A stretch of 64,000 nucleotides of DNA, taken from Actinoalloteichus_B caeruleus (lineage in GTDB: Bacteria; Actinomycetota; Actinomycetes; Mycobacteriales; Pseudonocardiaceae). The notes under the pieces are model-generated. The model saw nothing but the letters and a program-made list of their open reading frames with translations. It was not told the origin of the DNA and ran no database searches. The stretch is from the NCBI RefSeq assembly GCF_000718005.1, contig NZ_JODV01000007.1; one strand, 5' to 3'. The translations under genes and the position numbers were made by a program. The number at the start of each line of letters is the position of its first letter. The stretch's first letter is position 1. Shown in pieces: positions 1-9,209 of this stretch.

Positions 1-58
1 CCTTGCAGGACTGGGTGGACGAGTCGATGCCGGCGACCAGCGTGCGCTGCTCGGTCAT
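1..58 (-). CDS. xylB: xylulokinase, N-terminal fragment (runs off window)
   Basis: Only the first 19 codons lie in the window. The reading begins MTEQRTLVAGIDSSTQSCK, and GIDSSTQSCK matches the phosphate-1 motif at the N-terminus of FGGY carbohydrate kinases. The ATG overlaps the stop of the upstream dehydrogenase by four bases (ATGA), so translation is probably coupled. With xylA two genes upstream, the likely role is ATP-dependent phosphorylation of D-xylulose. Another pentulose kinase of the FGGY family cannot be excluded because the substrate-binding part is outside the window. Confidence 0.8.
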   Translation of the reverse strand, partial: MTEQRTLVAGIDSSTQSCK

Positions 59-1122
59 GCCTGTTCTCCTGCTCGGTCGGAGGTGGTTGGTGCCGACGCC
101 CGGGAGAGCCCTCCGGGGCTGACCACGGACTTGAGTGCGGTCGGGTCCCGGCGGGCGGAGAGGAGCGCGTCCTCCACGCCGTCGAGGTCGAACCGGCCGG
201 TGACCAGGTCGTCGAGCTCGACGGCTCCCGAGGACGCGAGAGCGATCGCGGCGGGGTACGCGTGGGCGTACCGGAAGGTGCCGGTGATCCACAGTTCCCT
301 GGCCTGGATCAGGTCGAGCGGCAAGGTCACCGTGGCGCCCATCCCGACCAGGACGACGGTGCCGGCCGGTGCGGCGCGCCGCACCGACCACTCGACCGCG
401 CGGGCAGCCCCGCTGCACTCGAGCACCACCTCGGCGGGTGCCACGTCCGCGTCGGGTTCCTCCGCCACGTTCAGCACCTGGTGGGCGCCGAGGCGGGCGG
501 CCACCCGCAGCCGGTGCTCGTTGACGTCGGTGACGGTCACCCGGCCGGCGCCCCTGGCCAGCGCGACCTGGGCGCACAGCAGTCCGACGGGCCCGGCTCC
601 GCTGACCAGGACGCTCTGCCCCGGCTCCACCCGGGCCTTGGCGGTGGCGTGGACGGCCACGGCCAGCGGCTCGATCAGGGCGGCGGCCTCGTCGGACAAC
701 CCGTCGGGCACCGGGTGGGCCCGACGGGCGTCGACGACCACGTACTCGGCGAAGGCGCCGTCCACCGGGGGCGTCGCGAAGAAGACCACGTTGGGGCACA
801 GGTTGTAGCGGCCCCGCGCGCACTGCTCGCAACGGTCGCAGGTGCTCTGCGGTTCCAGTGCCACCCGCTGGCCCACCTCCGGTCCGAGGACCTCCGGGCC
901 GAGTCGGACCACGGTTCCGGAGGCCTCGTGGCCGAGGACCAGCGGCGAGTCGACGACGAAGTCCCCGATCCTGCCGTGTTCGTAGTAGTGGACGTCGGAA
1001 CCGCAGACGCCGACGGCGGCGACCCGGACCAGGACCTGCCCCACTCCCGGTTCCGGTACCTCCCGCTCCTCGGTCCTGACATGACCGACGCGGTCCAGGA
1101 CGGCCACGCGCTGCCTGGTCAT
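55..1122 (-). CDS. zinc-dependent polyol (xylitol/sorbitol-type) dehydrogenase
   Basis: This is a 355-residue medium-chain dehydrogenase of the L-iditol/xylitol/sorbitol 2-dehydrogenase type, oxidising a polyol to a ketose with NAD(P). Visible are the catalytic-zinc cysteine region VCGSDVHYYEHG, the zinc histidine in GHEASG, a four-cysteine structural-zinc lobe (CDRCEQCARGRYNLC), the IEP motif and the Rossmann loop GAGPVG. The ATG at 1122 follows a GGGGGTG ribosome site; the open frame continues upstream but the extra residues are arginine-rich shadow sequence. It lies between xylA and xylB, so it probably feeds xylitol or arabinitol into xylulose. The exact substrate is not visible. Confidence 0.88.
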   Translation of the reverse strand: MTRQRVAVLDRVGHVRTEEREVPEPGVGQVLVRVAAVGVCGSDVHYYEHGRIGDFVVDSPLVLGHEASGTVVRLGPEVLGPEVGQRVALEPQSTCDRCEQCARGRYNLCPNVVFFATPPVDGAFAEYVVVDARRAHPVPDGLSDEAAALIEPLAVAVHATAKARVEPGQSVLVSGAGPVGLLCAQVALARGAGRVTVTDVNEHRLRVAARLGAHQVLNVAEEPDADVAPAEVVLECSGAARAVEWSVRRAAPAGTVVLVGMGATVTLPLDLIQARELWITGTFRYAHAYPAAIALASSGAVELDDLVTGRFDLDGVEDALLSARRDPTALKSVVSPGGLSRASAPTTSDRAGEQA

Positions 1123-1184
1123 CTTCACCCCCGTGCTCGGTGTGGCGCGCCCAGCCGGCCGCGCCACACCCAGGGCGTCTCGGG

Positions 1185-2357
1185 TCAGCCGCGAGCGCCG
1201 ACCAGGTGCTCCAGCGCCAGCTGGGCCAGATCGACGTAACCGTAACCCCGGCGTGCCACGGCCTCCACGTCGAAGTCCTCGAACGCGGTGCGGTCGGCGC
1301 GGAAGGCGGCGACGGACTCGCCGGGCGCGAGGGTGGGCTGGGACAGCTCCGGCACCCGGGACGCCTCCAGGGCGGCCTGGACCTCGGGGTCGGCGCGGAA
1401 GGCGGCCGCCCGCTCCTTCAGCAGCAGGTAGGTGCGCATGTTCGCCGCGGCACTCGCCCACACGCCGTCGGTGTCCTCGGTGCGCAGCGGCTTGTAGTCG
1501 AAGTGCCGGGGTCCGTCGTACCCGCCGTGCTCGAGGAGGTCGACGAGGAAAAACGCCGAGAGCAGGTCACCATGCCCGAACACGAGGTCCTGGTCGTAGC
1601 GCGGTCCCTTCTGGCCGTTCAGGTCGATGTGGAAGAGCTTGCCCTGCCACAGCGCCTGGCCGATGCCGTGGACGAAGTTCAGGCCGGCCATCTGCTCGTG
1701 GCCGACCTCGGGGTTCACGCCGACGAGCTCGTGGTGCTCCAGGGTGGACACGAAGGACAGCACGTGCCCGATCGTGGGCAGCAGGATGTCCCCGCGCGGT
1801 TCGTTCGGCTTGGGTTCGATGGCGAACCGCAGGCCGTAGCCCTGGTCGATGGAGTACTGGGCGAGGGTGTCGACGCCCTCGCGGTAGCGGTCCAGCGCGG
1901 CGGCGACGTCCTTGGCGGCGTCGGTCTCGGAACCCTCACGGCCGCCCCAGAGCACGTAGGTGCTCGCCCCGAGTTCGGCGGCGAGGTCCATGTTGCGCAT
2001 GACCTTCCGCAGCGCGAACCGGCGCACCGACCGGTCGTTGCTGGTCAGGGCGCCGTCCTTGAAGATCGGGTGCCCGAACAGGTTGGTGGTCACCATCGGG
2101 ACGACCAGCCCGGTCTCCTCGAGGGCCTGCTTGAAGCGGCCGATGTGCCCGTCGCGGGCGGCGGCGTCGCTCCCGAAGGGGATGAGGTCGTCGTCGTGGA
2201 AGGTGATGCCCCAGGCGCCGAGTTCGGAGAGTCGGCGCACGGCCTCCGCCGGGTCGAGCGCGGCGCGGGTGGCGTCCCCGAACGGGTCGTTCGCCCGCCA
2301 GCCAACGGTCCACAGACCGAAGCTGAACCTGTCCTCGCGAGTCGGCTTGTCGGCCAC
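1185..2357 (-). CDS. xylA: xylose isomerase
   Basis: A 390-residue protein of the usual length for actinobacterial xylose isomerases, converting D-xylose to D-xylulose. Metal and substrate residues are all visible: the catalytic histidine region FHDDDL, EPKPNEP, NPEVGHEQMAGLNF, HIDLNGQ and the RYDQDLVFG metal-2 loop. The GTG start at 2357 is preceded by GGGAGG at good spacing; upstream in-frame codons give no family sequence. It heads the xylA - polyol dehydrogenase - xylB operon and is divergent from a ROK regulator, the classic arrangement for xylose-induced expression. Confidence 0.96.
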   Translation of the reverse strand: MADKPTREDRFSFGLWTVGWRANDPFGDATRAALDPAEAVRRLSELGAWGITFHDDDLIPFGSDAAARDGHIGRFKQALEETGLVVPMVTTNLFGHPIFKDGALTSNDRSVRRFALRKVMRNMDLAAELGASTYVLWGGREGSETDAAKDVAAALDRYREGVDTLAQYSIDQGYGLRFAIEPKPNEPRGDILLPTIGHVLSFVSTLEHHELVGVNPEVGHEQMAGLNFVHGIGQALWQGKLFHIDLNGQKGPRYDQDLVFGHGDLLSAFFLVDLLEHGGYDGPRHFDYKPLRTEDTDGVWASAAANMRTYLLLKERAAAFRADPEVQAALEASRVPELSQPTLAPGESVAAFRADRTAFEDFDVEAVARRGYGYVDLAQLALEHLVGARG

Positions 2358-2375
2358 GCTGCCTCCCGGTGCCCC

Positions 2376-2400
2376 AAATAGTTTGATGACTGAATTTGTA
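2376..2400. promoter_or_regulatory. AT-rich candidate operator/promoter of the xyl operon
   Basis: An AT-rich patch in an otherwise very GC-rich divergent intergenic region lies about 20-45 bases upstream of the xylA start. Its outer arms AAAT (2376-2379) and ATTT (2394-2397) are inverted around AGTTTGATGACTGA. The symmetry is imperfect. Position and composition suit a binding site for the divergent ROK repressor, but this is inference. Confidence 0.4.
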
Positions 2401-2566
2401 CGCGCGTGGTCCGGTCGGGTCAACCCTCCACCTGGCCGGCGCACGACCGGGGTGGTCCGGCCCGGCCCCGCGGGCGTCCCTGGCCAGGACGTTCCCCTCA
2501 GGGCGCGGCGGCCAGGACCTCACCGCGCTCGTCCGCCTGGCACCGGCCGGAAACTAGGGTGGCCGG

Positions 2567-3787
2567 GTGAACCAGTCGGGCCCGGCCGGGCAGCACACGG
2601 TGCGCAGGCACAACTCGGCGTTGGTGCTCAACACCATCGCGACGGCCGACGGGCTGTCGAGAGCGTCCGTCGCGGCGCGTACCGGCCTCACCAAGGCCAC
2701 CGTCTCCAGCCTCGTCGACCGGATGATCACGGCCGGCCTCGTGGTCGACGGCGGCCCCGAACACCGGGTCGGCCGGGGGCGGCGGGGGACCGCGCTGTCG
2801 CTGTCCCCCACCGGGCCGCACGGGCTCGGCGTCGAGATCGGGGTGGACACCCTCTCCTGCGCGCTGGTCGACCTCACCGGACGCGTCCGCGTCAGCTGGA
2901 CGCGGGACGTGGAACCTCGGGGACGGACCGTCGAGGAGGGCCTCTCCCAGGTGGCGGACCTCGTCGGGCTCGCCCAGGCGGAGGCGGCCCGGCTCGGGGT
3001 GTCGGTGGGCGGCGTGGGCGTGGCGGTCCCCGGCCTGGTGGAGTCCTCGACCGGCCTGCTGCGGAGCGCCCCCAACCTCGGCTGGCGCGACGTCCCGCTC
3101 CACACCGAGCTGCGCGCCCGCACGGGTGTGACCGACCGCCCCCTGCTCGTCGGGAACGAGGCGAACCTCGCCGGCCTCGCCGAACTCTGGTTCGGTGGCC
3201 GGGAGGACCGTCGCGACTTCGTGCACGTGTCCGGCGAGATCGGCATCGGGGCCGGTCTCGTGGTGTCGGGAGAGCTCTTCCCCGGCGTGCGGGGCTTCGG
3301 CGGCGAGATCGGCCACCTGTCGGTGGACCCGGCCGGCCCACCCTGTTCCTGCGGCGGCCGGGGCTGCCTCGAACGGCTCGCCGGCCGGGCGGCCGTGCTC
3401 GCCGCGGCCGGGGTTCCGGCCGAGCCCGAAGGCGGTGGAGGGGACGGGATGGCCGACCTGCTCGGGCGGCTGCGCGACCACGACACCGCCGCGCTGACGG
3501 CGGTGACCGACGCGGGACGCTGGCTCGGGATCGCGATGGCCGACGTGATCAACCTCGTGGACATCCCCACCGTCGTGCTCGGGGGTACCTACGCCAGGCT
3601 CGAGCCCTGGTTGCGCTCGCCGCTGCTGGCCGAGCTGGACCGCAGGGTCGTGTCCTCCGGGTGGGCTCCGATCGCGGTGGAACCCTCGGTGCTGGGCAGC
3701 CGGGCCGCCGTCCAGGGGGCCGCCGGTTGGGTGGTGCGGGGAATCCTCGACGACCCGGAGCCCTTCCTCGTCGGACCGCCCACCTGA
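2567..3787 (+). CDS. ROK-family transcriptional regulator (XylR-like)
   Basis: A 406-residue ROK repressor. The N-terminal 70 residues hold a winged helix (SRASVAARTGLTKATVSSLVDRM), followed by a ROK sugar-kinase-like domain with the nucleotide region GVEIGVD and the zinc motif CSCGGRGCLE. GTG start at 2567. It is divergent from the xylose isomerase operon, so it probably represses that operon in the absence of xylose and may repress itself. The ligand is not readable from sequence. It converges on the CNNM gene downstream with a 39-base gap. Confidence 0.9.
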   Translation: MNQSGPAGQHTVRRHNSALVLNTIATADGLSRASVAARTGLTKATVSSLVDRMITAGLVVDGGPEHRVGRGRRGTALSLSPTGPHGLGVEIGVDTLSCALVDLTGRVRVSWTRDVEPRGRTVEEGLSQVADLVGLAQAEAARLGVSVGGVGVAVPGLVESSTGLLRSAPNLGWRDVPLHTELRARTGVTDRPLLVGNEANLAGLAELWFGGREDRRDFVHVSGEIGIGAGLVVSGELFPGVRGFGGEIGHLSVDPAGPPCSCGGRGCLERLAGRAAVLAAAGVPAEPEGGGGDGMADLLGRLRDHDTAALTAVTDAGRWLGIAMADVINLVDIPTVVLGGTYARLEPWLRSPLLAELDRRVVSSGWAPIAVEPSVLGSRAAVQGAAGWVVRGILDDPEPFLVGPPT

Positions 3788-3826
3788 GCCGGAACCCGGC
3801 CCCGGGGACGGAGGGCGTGGCCGGGA

Positions 3827-4870
3827 TCAGCGCCGACGGGTGGCGTCCCGGATCTCCCCCACCAGCTCCTCCACCACGTCCTCGAGCGCCACGATCCCCA
3901 GCGTCCGCCCGTCCGCGCCCCGCACGGCCGCGACGTGCGCGCGGTGCCGACGCATCAACCCCAACGCGCTCTCCAGCGTGTCCTCCGGCCGCACGCCGAT
4001 CAGGGGCCGCACCCGCTCCGAGGGCACCGGCCGCTCCCGCCGCGCCGGGTCCTCCTCGAGGACGTCCTTCAGGTGCAGGTAGCCGACCGGTTCTCCCGCG
4101 TCGTCGACCACCGGGAACCGGGAGAAACCGGTGCGGGTCGCCGCCCGCTCGAGGTCGGCCGGTGTCACGGAGGTCGGTACCGCGTCCAGGTCGGCCAAGG
4201 GGAGCAGCACCGAGCGCACACTGCTCTCCGGCAGCGCCAGCGCACCCGTGAGCAGCCGGTACTCGTCCGCGTCCAGCAGTCCCTCCCGCCGGGACTCGGC
4301 GGCCAGCGCGGACACCTCCTCCCGGGTGAAGGCCGACGCCACCTCCTCCCTCGGTTCGACCCGCAGAAGCCGGAGCAGGCCGTTCGCCACCGCGTTGAGC
4401 ACCACGATCGCGGGTTTCAGGATGGTGACCAGCAGGTAGAGCGGCGGCCCCAGCACCAGGGCGGCGGGCACGGGGCCCGCGACCGCCAGGTTCTTCGGCA
4501 CCATCTCCCCCAACACCATGTGCAGGTAGACGACCACCGCCATCGCGACCGCGAAGGCCACCGGGTGGACCAGCCCCGCCGGAACCCCCAACGCCTCGAA
4601 CGGCCCCTCCAACAGCCGCGCGACCGCCGGCTCGGCCACCGCGCCCAGGCCGAGGGAGCACATCGTGATCCCCAGCTGCGCGCCGGCCATCATCAACGAC
4701 ACCCGTTCCACGGCGCGCAGGGTGAGCCGGGCGACCCGGGAACCCGCCTGGACCCGCGGTTCCAACTGGGTGCGCCGCACCGAGATGAGGGCGAACTCCG
4801 CTCCGACGAAGAAGGCGTTGCCGGCAAGCAGCGCGACGGCCACGACCAGGGCGGTGAGCTCACCGGTCAC
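3827..4870 (-). CDS. CNNM-domain/CBS-pair membrane protein (hemolysin/CorB-like)
   Basis: A 347-residue membrane protein. The N-terminal 190 residues form a CNNM domain with about four hydrophobic segments and the conserved GAQLGITMCSLGLG and VLGEMVPKNLAV motifs. A CBS pair follows (SRFPVVDDAGEPVGYLHLKD and the later IVALEDVVEELVGEI). Unlike its neighbour it lacks a C-terminal CorC/HlyC domain. Homologues act in magnesium/cobalt homeostasis; transport here is inferred only from family. The GTG at 4870 has GAGG five bases upstream and overlaps the preceding gene by 11 bases, so the two are co-translated. Another in-frame GTG at 4879 is possible. Confidence 0.85.
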   Translation of the reverse strand: MTGELTALVVAVALLAGNAFFVGAEFALISVRRTQLEPRVQAGSRVARLTLRAVERVSLMMAGAQLGITMCSLGLGAVAEPAVARLLEGPFEALGVPAGLVHPVAFAVAMAVVVYLHMVLGEMVPKNLAVAGPVPAALVLGPPLYLLVTILKPAIVVLNAVANGLLRLLRVEPREEVASAFTREEVSALAAESRREGLLDADEYRLLTGALALPESSVRSVLLPLADLDAVPTSVTPADLERAATRTGFSRFPVVDDAGEPVGYLHLKDVLEEDPARRERPVPSERVRPLIGVRPEDTLESALGLMRRHRAHVAAVRGADGRTLGIVALEDVVEELVGEIRDATRRR

Positions 4871-6314
4871 GGTCCTCACCCCCTCGATCCGCGCGGCCGC
4901 CCCGGCCGCGCGGGCCGGAGTCGCCCCGGCTCGTCCCACCCGGTGAACCCGACGCCGGGTCACCCGGCTCGGCATCCGGACCGGCGCGCCGGCCGGGCTC
5001 TCCCTCCGCCTCGTCCCGCACCAGGAGCTCCACCAGATCGACCCGGAGCGCGTCCCGACGCCGAACGGTGAGGACCACCTCCTGGCCCGGCAGCGCCAGC
5101 CTGGCCTCGTCACCGACCTCGGGGATGCGGCCCAGCAGGTGGCTCACCAGCCCGGCCACCGTGTCGTAGTCGGGGTGTTCGGGCAGCGCGGTCCCCGTGA
5201 TCTCGGCGATCTCGTCCGGCCGGAGCAACCCGGAGAGCAGCCAGGCCCCCGAGGCGAGTCGGCGCGCCTGGGACACCGGCCGGTCGTGCTCGTCGCTGAT
5301 GTCCCCGACGATCTCCTCGACCACGTCCTCCAAGGTGACCACGCCGGCGGTGCCACCGAACTCGTCGACGACCACCCCCAGTTGCAGCCCGTACCCCCGC
5401 AGCCGGACCAGCAACGGGTCGAGCGGCAGCGTCTCCGGCACCAGCAGGGCGTCGGAGACGACCGCCCGCACCTCGGTGGCGGCCCGGCGGTCGACGGGGA
5501 CCGCGACCGCGTGCTTCAGGTGCACCACCCCCACCAGGTCGTCGAGGTCGTCGACGACCACCGGGAACCGGGAGTGGCCGGTGGCCCTGGCTCGGGAGAC
5601 CACCTCGGACACCGGCGCGTCCGCCCGGACGAAGCGCACCCGCCCGCGCGGGGTCATCACGTCCCCCGCGGTGCGTTCGCCGAACTCGAGGGACCGGGTG
5701 ACCAGGCGCGCCGTCCCCGAGTCGAGCGTGCCCTCCTCACCGGACCGCTGCACCAGTGACGCGAGTTCCTGGGCGGACCTCGCCGAGGCCAGCTCCTCCC
5801 GGGGCTCGACACCGACCGCCCGCAGCAGTGCGTTGGCGCTGCCGTTCAGCACCCGCAGCAGGGGGCGGGCGAGCGCGGTGAAACCACGTTGGGCACCGGC
5901 GACCGCCCGCGCGACCACGAGGGGCCTCGCGATCGCCCAGTTCTTGGGCAGCAATTCACCCAGCACCATCTGGAAGGCGGTGACCAGGACGAACGCCAGG
6001 GTGAACGCCACGCCGGAGGCGGCGGCCCCCAGACCGACGGCGTCGAGCGGGCCGACCAGCAACGCGCCGAGGGAGGGCTCCGCGACGTACCCGGCGACGA
6101 GACTGGTCACGGTGATGCCCAGCTGCGCGCCGGACAGCTGGGTCGAGAGCGTCCGCAGCGCGGCGAGGACCCCGGCGGAACGGGCGTCCCCGCGCTGGGC
6201 CCGCTCCTCGACGGTGGCGCGGTCGACCGTGACGAGGCTGAACTCGGCGGCGACGAACAACGCGTTCAGGCACACCAGCAGGACCACGACGCCCAACAGC
6301 AACCACTCGGTCAC
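4860..6314 (-). CDS. CNNM/CBS/CorC-HlyC-domain membrane protein (hemolysin family)
   Basis: A 484-residue protein with an N-terminal CNNM transmembrane domain (GAQLGITVTSLVAGYVAEP, MVLGELLPKNWA), a CBS pair (HSRFPVVVDDLDDLVGVVHLK; GVVVDEFGGTAGVVTLEDV) and a C-terminal CorC_HlyC domain (DEIAEITGTALPEHPDYDTVAG). The last 45 residues are a charged Gly/Arg/Asp tail. GTG at 6314 is chosen because GCGGGGG lies at correct spacing; a TTG two codons upstream lacks this. It overlaps the second CNNM gene, giving a tandem pair that could form a heteromeric divalent-cation exporter or sensor. This is inference. Confidence 0.88.
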   Translation of the reverse strand: MTEWLLLGVVVLLVCLNALFVAAEFSLVTVDRATVEERAQRGDARSAGVLAALRTLSTQLSGAQLGITVTSLVAGYVAEPSLGALLVGPLDAVGLGAAASGVAFTLAFVLVTAFQMVLGELLPKNWAIARPLVVARAVAGAQRGFTALARPLLRVLNGSANALLRAVGVEPREELASARSAQELASLVQRSGEEGTLDSGTARLVTRSLEFGERTAGDVMTPRGRVRFVRADAPVSEVVSRARATGHSRFPVVVDDLDDLVGVVHLKHAVAVPVDRRAATEVRAVVSDALLVPETLPLDPLLVRLRGYGLQLGVVVDEFGGTAGVVTLEDVVEEIVGDISDEHDRPVSQARRLASGAWLLSGLLRPDEIAEITGTALPEHPDYDTVAGLVSHLLGRIPEVGDEARLALPGQEVVLTVRRRDALRVDLVELLVRDEAEGEPGRRAGPDAEPGDPASGSPGGTSRGDSGPRGRGGRADRGGEDRDR

Positions 6315-6454
6315 AGACAACCCCCGCGGATGATCGCCGACCGTGGATCGACGGTACCGCCTTGGTGCCCCACCGGCCGGAGGACCAAACCCGCCGCCCC
6401 TCCCCCGAGATCAGGAGCGGGCACCACCAGGCCCCCCGACCACCTTCCCGGGGA

Positions 6455-7471
6455 TCAGGAGCGGGGACGGCCGGGGCGGGGCGCCCCGCCCACCGGCCCG
6501 CGCGGGTCGCGTGCCGCCAGGTCGGCGGACAGCTCGACCCGGGTGATCGGAACGCTGCGCCGCACGTCCGCCCCTGCGGCGTACCGCATCACCTCGTGCC
6601 CGGTGTGCGGGCAGGCGGACACCCCGCTCACCTCGCGGTAGGCGTCACCGGTCCGGCGCGCCATCTCGCGCCAGAACGTCTCCGCCGTGTCGTACTGGCT
6701 GGTGGTCAACCAGCTGCACCCGGGCGCCAGCTCGCGGGCCGCCAGCACCATCCGCCTCCCCAGCCCGCGCCCACGGAACGCGTCGTCGACGACCACGTTG
6801 CCGACGTACCCGAGCCGGCACTCCGCGCACACCTGGAAGAGCATCCAGCCGACGGCGGTCCGCCCCTGCCGCACCTCGATGCGTTGGATCCCGGCCGGGC
6901 GGGCCGGCCGGCGGTGCACCAGCCTGAGCTGCTCGGCGCGGAGTCTCCGCAGCCAGTACACGGGGTTGAGCCGGCGCAACCCACGGCGCACCGCGCCGTG
7001 CCGGTGCCAGGAGCCCTGGACGTAGGGCTCCGTGGTGCCGAAGGGCGTCCCCGCCCCGGCTGGTCCGCGCTGTCGGCCGTCCACCGGCCCACGGGGCTCG
7101 ATGGTGTCGAGTGCCTGTCCCACCAGGTCGGCCGCGACCCGGTACACCTGCCGGCGGTCGTCGTCGAGTTCCGTCGCGGTGTGGCCCTCCGAGCGACGAC
7201 GGCAGACCTGCCGTGTCGCGGCCAGCCGTGACGGATCGCTGTCGACGCTGCGGACCAGGAGTCTCATGTAGAGGGCGAGTCGCTGCGGACCACCGGCCGA
7301 GCGGGAGGAACCGCGCCTCGACGGGCCGCGCACCTGCGGGTCGAAGTCCTCCCGCACTCGGATGGCGTAGGCGTAGGTCCGGAGAACGTCTCGTTCCAGC
7401 CTCGCCGAATCCTCGGCCGTGCGTGGTCGCGGCACCCCGGCGCCTCGCGTCTCCACGCGATGGCCAGTCAT
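6455..7471 (-). CDS. GNAT-family N-acetyltransferase with long N-terminal region
   Basis: 338 residues. A GNAT domain occupies roughly residues 185-310, with the acetyl-CoA loop GNVVVDDAFRGRGLGRRM. The first 170 residues are Arg-rich and unrecognised, and the tail is Pro/Arg-rich. Two cysteines (FQVCAECRLG and SACPHTG) could bind metal or form disulfides. The ATG at 7471 has an AGGG element upstream. It is monocistronic, with an AT-rich leader at about 7530-7610. The acyl acceptor is unknown. Confidence 0.75.
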   Translation of the reverse strand: MTGHRVETRGAGVPRPRTAEDSARLERDVLRTYAYAIRVREDFDPQVRGPSRRGSSRSAGGPQRLALYMRLLVRSVDSDPSRLAATRQVCRRRSEGHTATELDDDRRQVYRVAADLVGQALDTIEPRGPVDGRQRGPAGAGTPFGTTEPYVQGSWHRHGAVRRGLRRLNPVYWLRRLRAEQLRLVHRRPARPAGIQRIEVRQGRTAVGWMLFQVCAECRLGYVGNVVVDDAFRGRGLGRRMVLAARELAPGCSWLTTSQYDTAETFWREMARRTGDAYREVSGVSACPHTGHEVMRYAAGADVRRSVPITRVELSADLAARDPRGPVGGAPRPGRPRS

Positions 7472-7963
7472 ACCAGAAGCCCTACCGATAGCCCGTCACC
7501 CGTCGATCTCACCGCAGCGACCATGACCCATTATTGATACGGGACTCGATCGGGTAAAGCGAGGTATCCATCGAGTGTTGATGATTACGTGGGGACAGTG
7601 AATCACTTCCAGGTCGACCCGATCTCGTTCGGTGCTCGGCTCTCCCCCGTCCACCGGTGACCGTTCCTCGCACGCCGCCACGCACCGCCCGGGACGAGGG
7701 ACCACTCACTTCGACCCCGGCCGCCGACCGCGTTGGGGGTGGTCGGGGCCGACCGCATGCCGCCGGGAGTCCGGGTGGGGGATCCACCGGCACCTGCCCG
7801 GACGTCGCACCTCAGATGTCGGGGACGCCCTGCCCCACGCCCCGGCCCTCAGAGCACCCGGCGGCCCCACCGGGTGCACCGCGCGGCGCGGGAACGGGAT
7901 CCGCCCGCCTCCGCCGGGGGCGGCGCGGGGCCGGCAGGCGCACGGCGCGGCTCCGGCGGGCGG
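7472..7963. other. intergenic, no gene recognised; AT-rich island
   Basis: No reading frame here has family-like sequence. Bases about 7525-7610 are markedly AT-richer than their surroundings and probably hold the promoter of the GNAT gene. The rest is GC-rich with only arginine/proline-rich shadow frames. Confidence 0.5.
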
Positions 7964-8482
7964 TCAACCACGGCGGGAACGCGACCGCCGACCTCCGACT
8001 GGTAGGACGCGGAACACGGGCACGTGCCGGGCCGCCCGCGCGAAATCCGGTTCGGACAGCCCGGTGGGCAGGGGGCGTCCCGGCCAGCGGCTCCCACGCC
8101 CCTCCAGGCGCCGACGCAGCACGGGTGCCCTGTCCGCCGGATCGACCTCCACCAGTCGCACCGGCCGCCGCCCCCGGCCGAGCACGGCCCGGCCTCGGGC
8201 GGCACGCACGTCGGCGAGCCACTCCGAACCGGAAATCGTCGACACGAGGTATCGGCCGCCCTCGTACCGGGTGACGAGGACGGGCCTGGCGACCACACGG
8301 CCGCCGCGCCAACCGCGCACCCGCAGCGTCGTCCGACCGTTCCCCCGGAGCTGGAGGACCATCCCGGCAACCGTGCCCATCCCGCCTCGGAGCCGGCGGA
8401 GCGACCCGCCAGCGGGAACGCGGGCGCGACGCCACCAGCCGGGTACCACCGCGAGTCGTCGCGTCGCGACCAACGCGCCCAT
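7964..8482 (-). CDS. DUF385 / deazaflavin (F420)-dependent nitroreductase-family protein
   Basis: 172 residues. The C-terminal half matches the DUF385 family of actinobacterial split-barrel flavin/F420 proteins: RYEGGRYLVSTISGSEWLADV, RAVLGRGRRPVRLVEVD, DRAPVLRRRLE. These proteins reduce quinones or nitro compounds with F420H2, though many are uncharacterised. The ATG at 8482 is preceded by GGGAGGGAGGCGGCCG. Its 5' end faces the truncated NmrA-like gene, and the two share a very GC-rich junction at 8483-8720. The cofactor assignment is from family only. Confidence 0.75.
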   Translation of the reverse strand: MGALVATRRLAVVPGWWRRARVPAGGSLRRLRGGMGTVAGMVLQLRGNGRTTLRVRGWRGGRVVARPVLVTRYEGGRYLVSTISGSEWLADVRAARGRAVLGRGRRPVRLVEVDPADRAPVLRRRLEGRGSRWPGRPLPTGLSEPDFARAARHVPVFRVLPVGGRRSRSRRG

Positions 8483-8719
8483 CGGCCGCCTCCCTCCCCC
8501 GCCAGGGCACGGCCAGCCGGGCCAGGGCCACCCGGCCCTGGCCGAGGACCGCGTCCCCGCTCCGCCACGTACCACCGGCCCGCAAGACCTACCCGCGGTC
8601 ATGGCCCCCAAACCGACCCGGGCGGGGTGGTCCCGCCGCTCCGCCGTTCCCCGCTGGTCGGCTGGCCGGTAGCGAGGGGACACGCCACCGCGCTCGTCCG
8701 GCCGAGCGAGTGTGCCGCC

Positions 8720-9202
8720 GACAGCGACCTGGAGTGGACGGCGCTGATCCCGGGCGAGTTCATGTCGAACCTGCTGGAGTGGGCGGAGACCCTCCGGGAA
8801 CGCGGGTACGTCACCGAACCGTTCCCCGACGTCCGGAGCGCGATCGTGCACGAGGCCGACATCGCGGCCGTCGCCGCCACCGCCCTCGTCCAGGGGGGCC
8901 ACGGTGGACGCGAGTACTGGGTGACCGGGCCGGAGGCCCTCACCGTGCACGACAAGGTCCGGACGATCTCGGACGTGCTGGGGCGGGAGATCCGGTACGT
9001 CGAACAGACCCGTGAGGAGGCGGTGGCCGGCTGGCGGGCGGCCGGCTTCACCCAGGAACACATCGAGTTCTTCCTCGAGATGCGGACCAATCCGCCCCGG
9101 CAGGGGGCCGTGCCACAACCCACCGTCGAGGAGGTCACCGGTCACCCGCCTCGGGCCTTCGAGCGGTGGGTCCGGGAGAACGCCGCCGCCTTCGGCGGCT
9201 GA
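8720..9202 (+). pseudogene. NmrA-like NAD(P)-binding protein, 5'-truncated remnant
   Basis: About 160 residues match the C-terminal half of the NmrA/atypical SDR family: DLEWTALIPGEFMSNLLEW, FPDVRSAIVHEADIAAVA, GREYWVTGPEALTVHDKVR. The N-terminal Rossmann half with its GXXGXXG motif is absent in every frame upstream. A short product could start at the ATG at 8762, but it would lack the cofactor site. Codon usage remains strongly coding-like, so the truncation may be recent. A strong terminator follows. Confidence 0.7.
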
Positions 9203-9209
9203 CAGCGGT

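Noticed and set aside
1960..4251. A 763-codon plus-strand open frame across xylA, the ROK gene and the CNNM gene
   Set aside because: It crosses three well-supported genes in wrong frames and contains no recognisable domain.
7632..8672. Plus-strand open frame of 346 codons
   Set aside because: Arg/Pro/Thr-rich throughout; the minus strand carries a credible DUF385 protein.
8599..9138. Minus-strand open frame opposite the NmrA remnant
   Set aside because: It is the antisense shadow of the remnant, whose plus-strand translation matches a known family.
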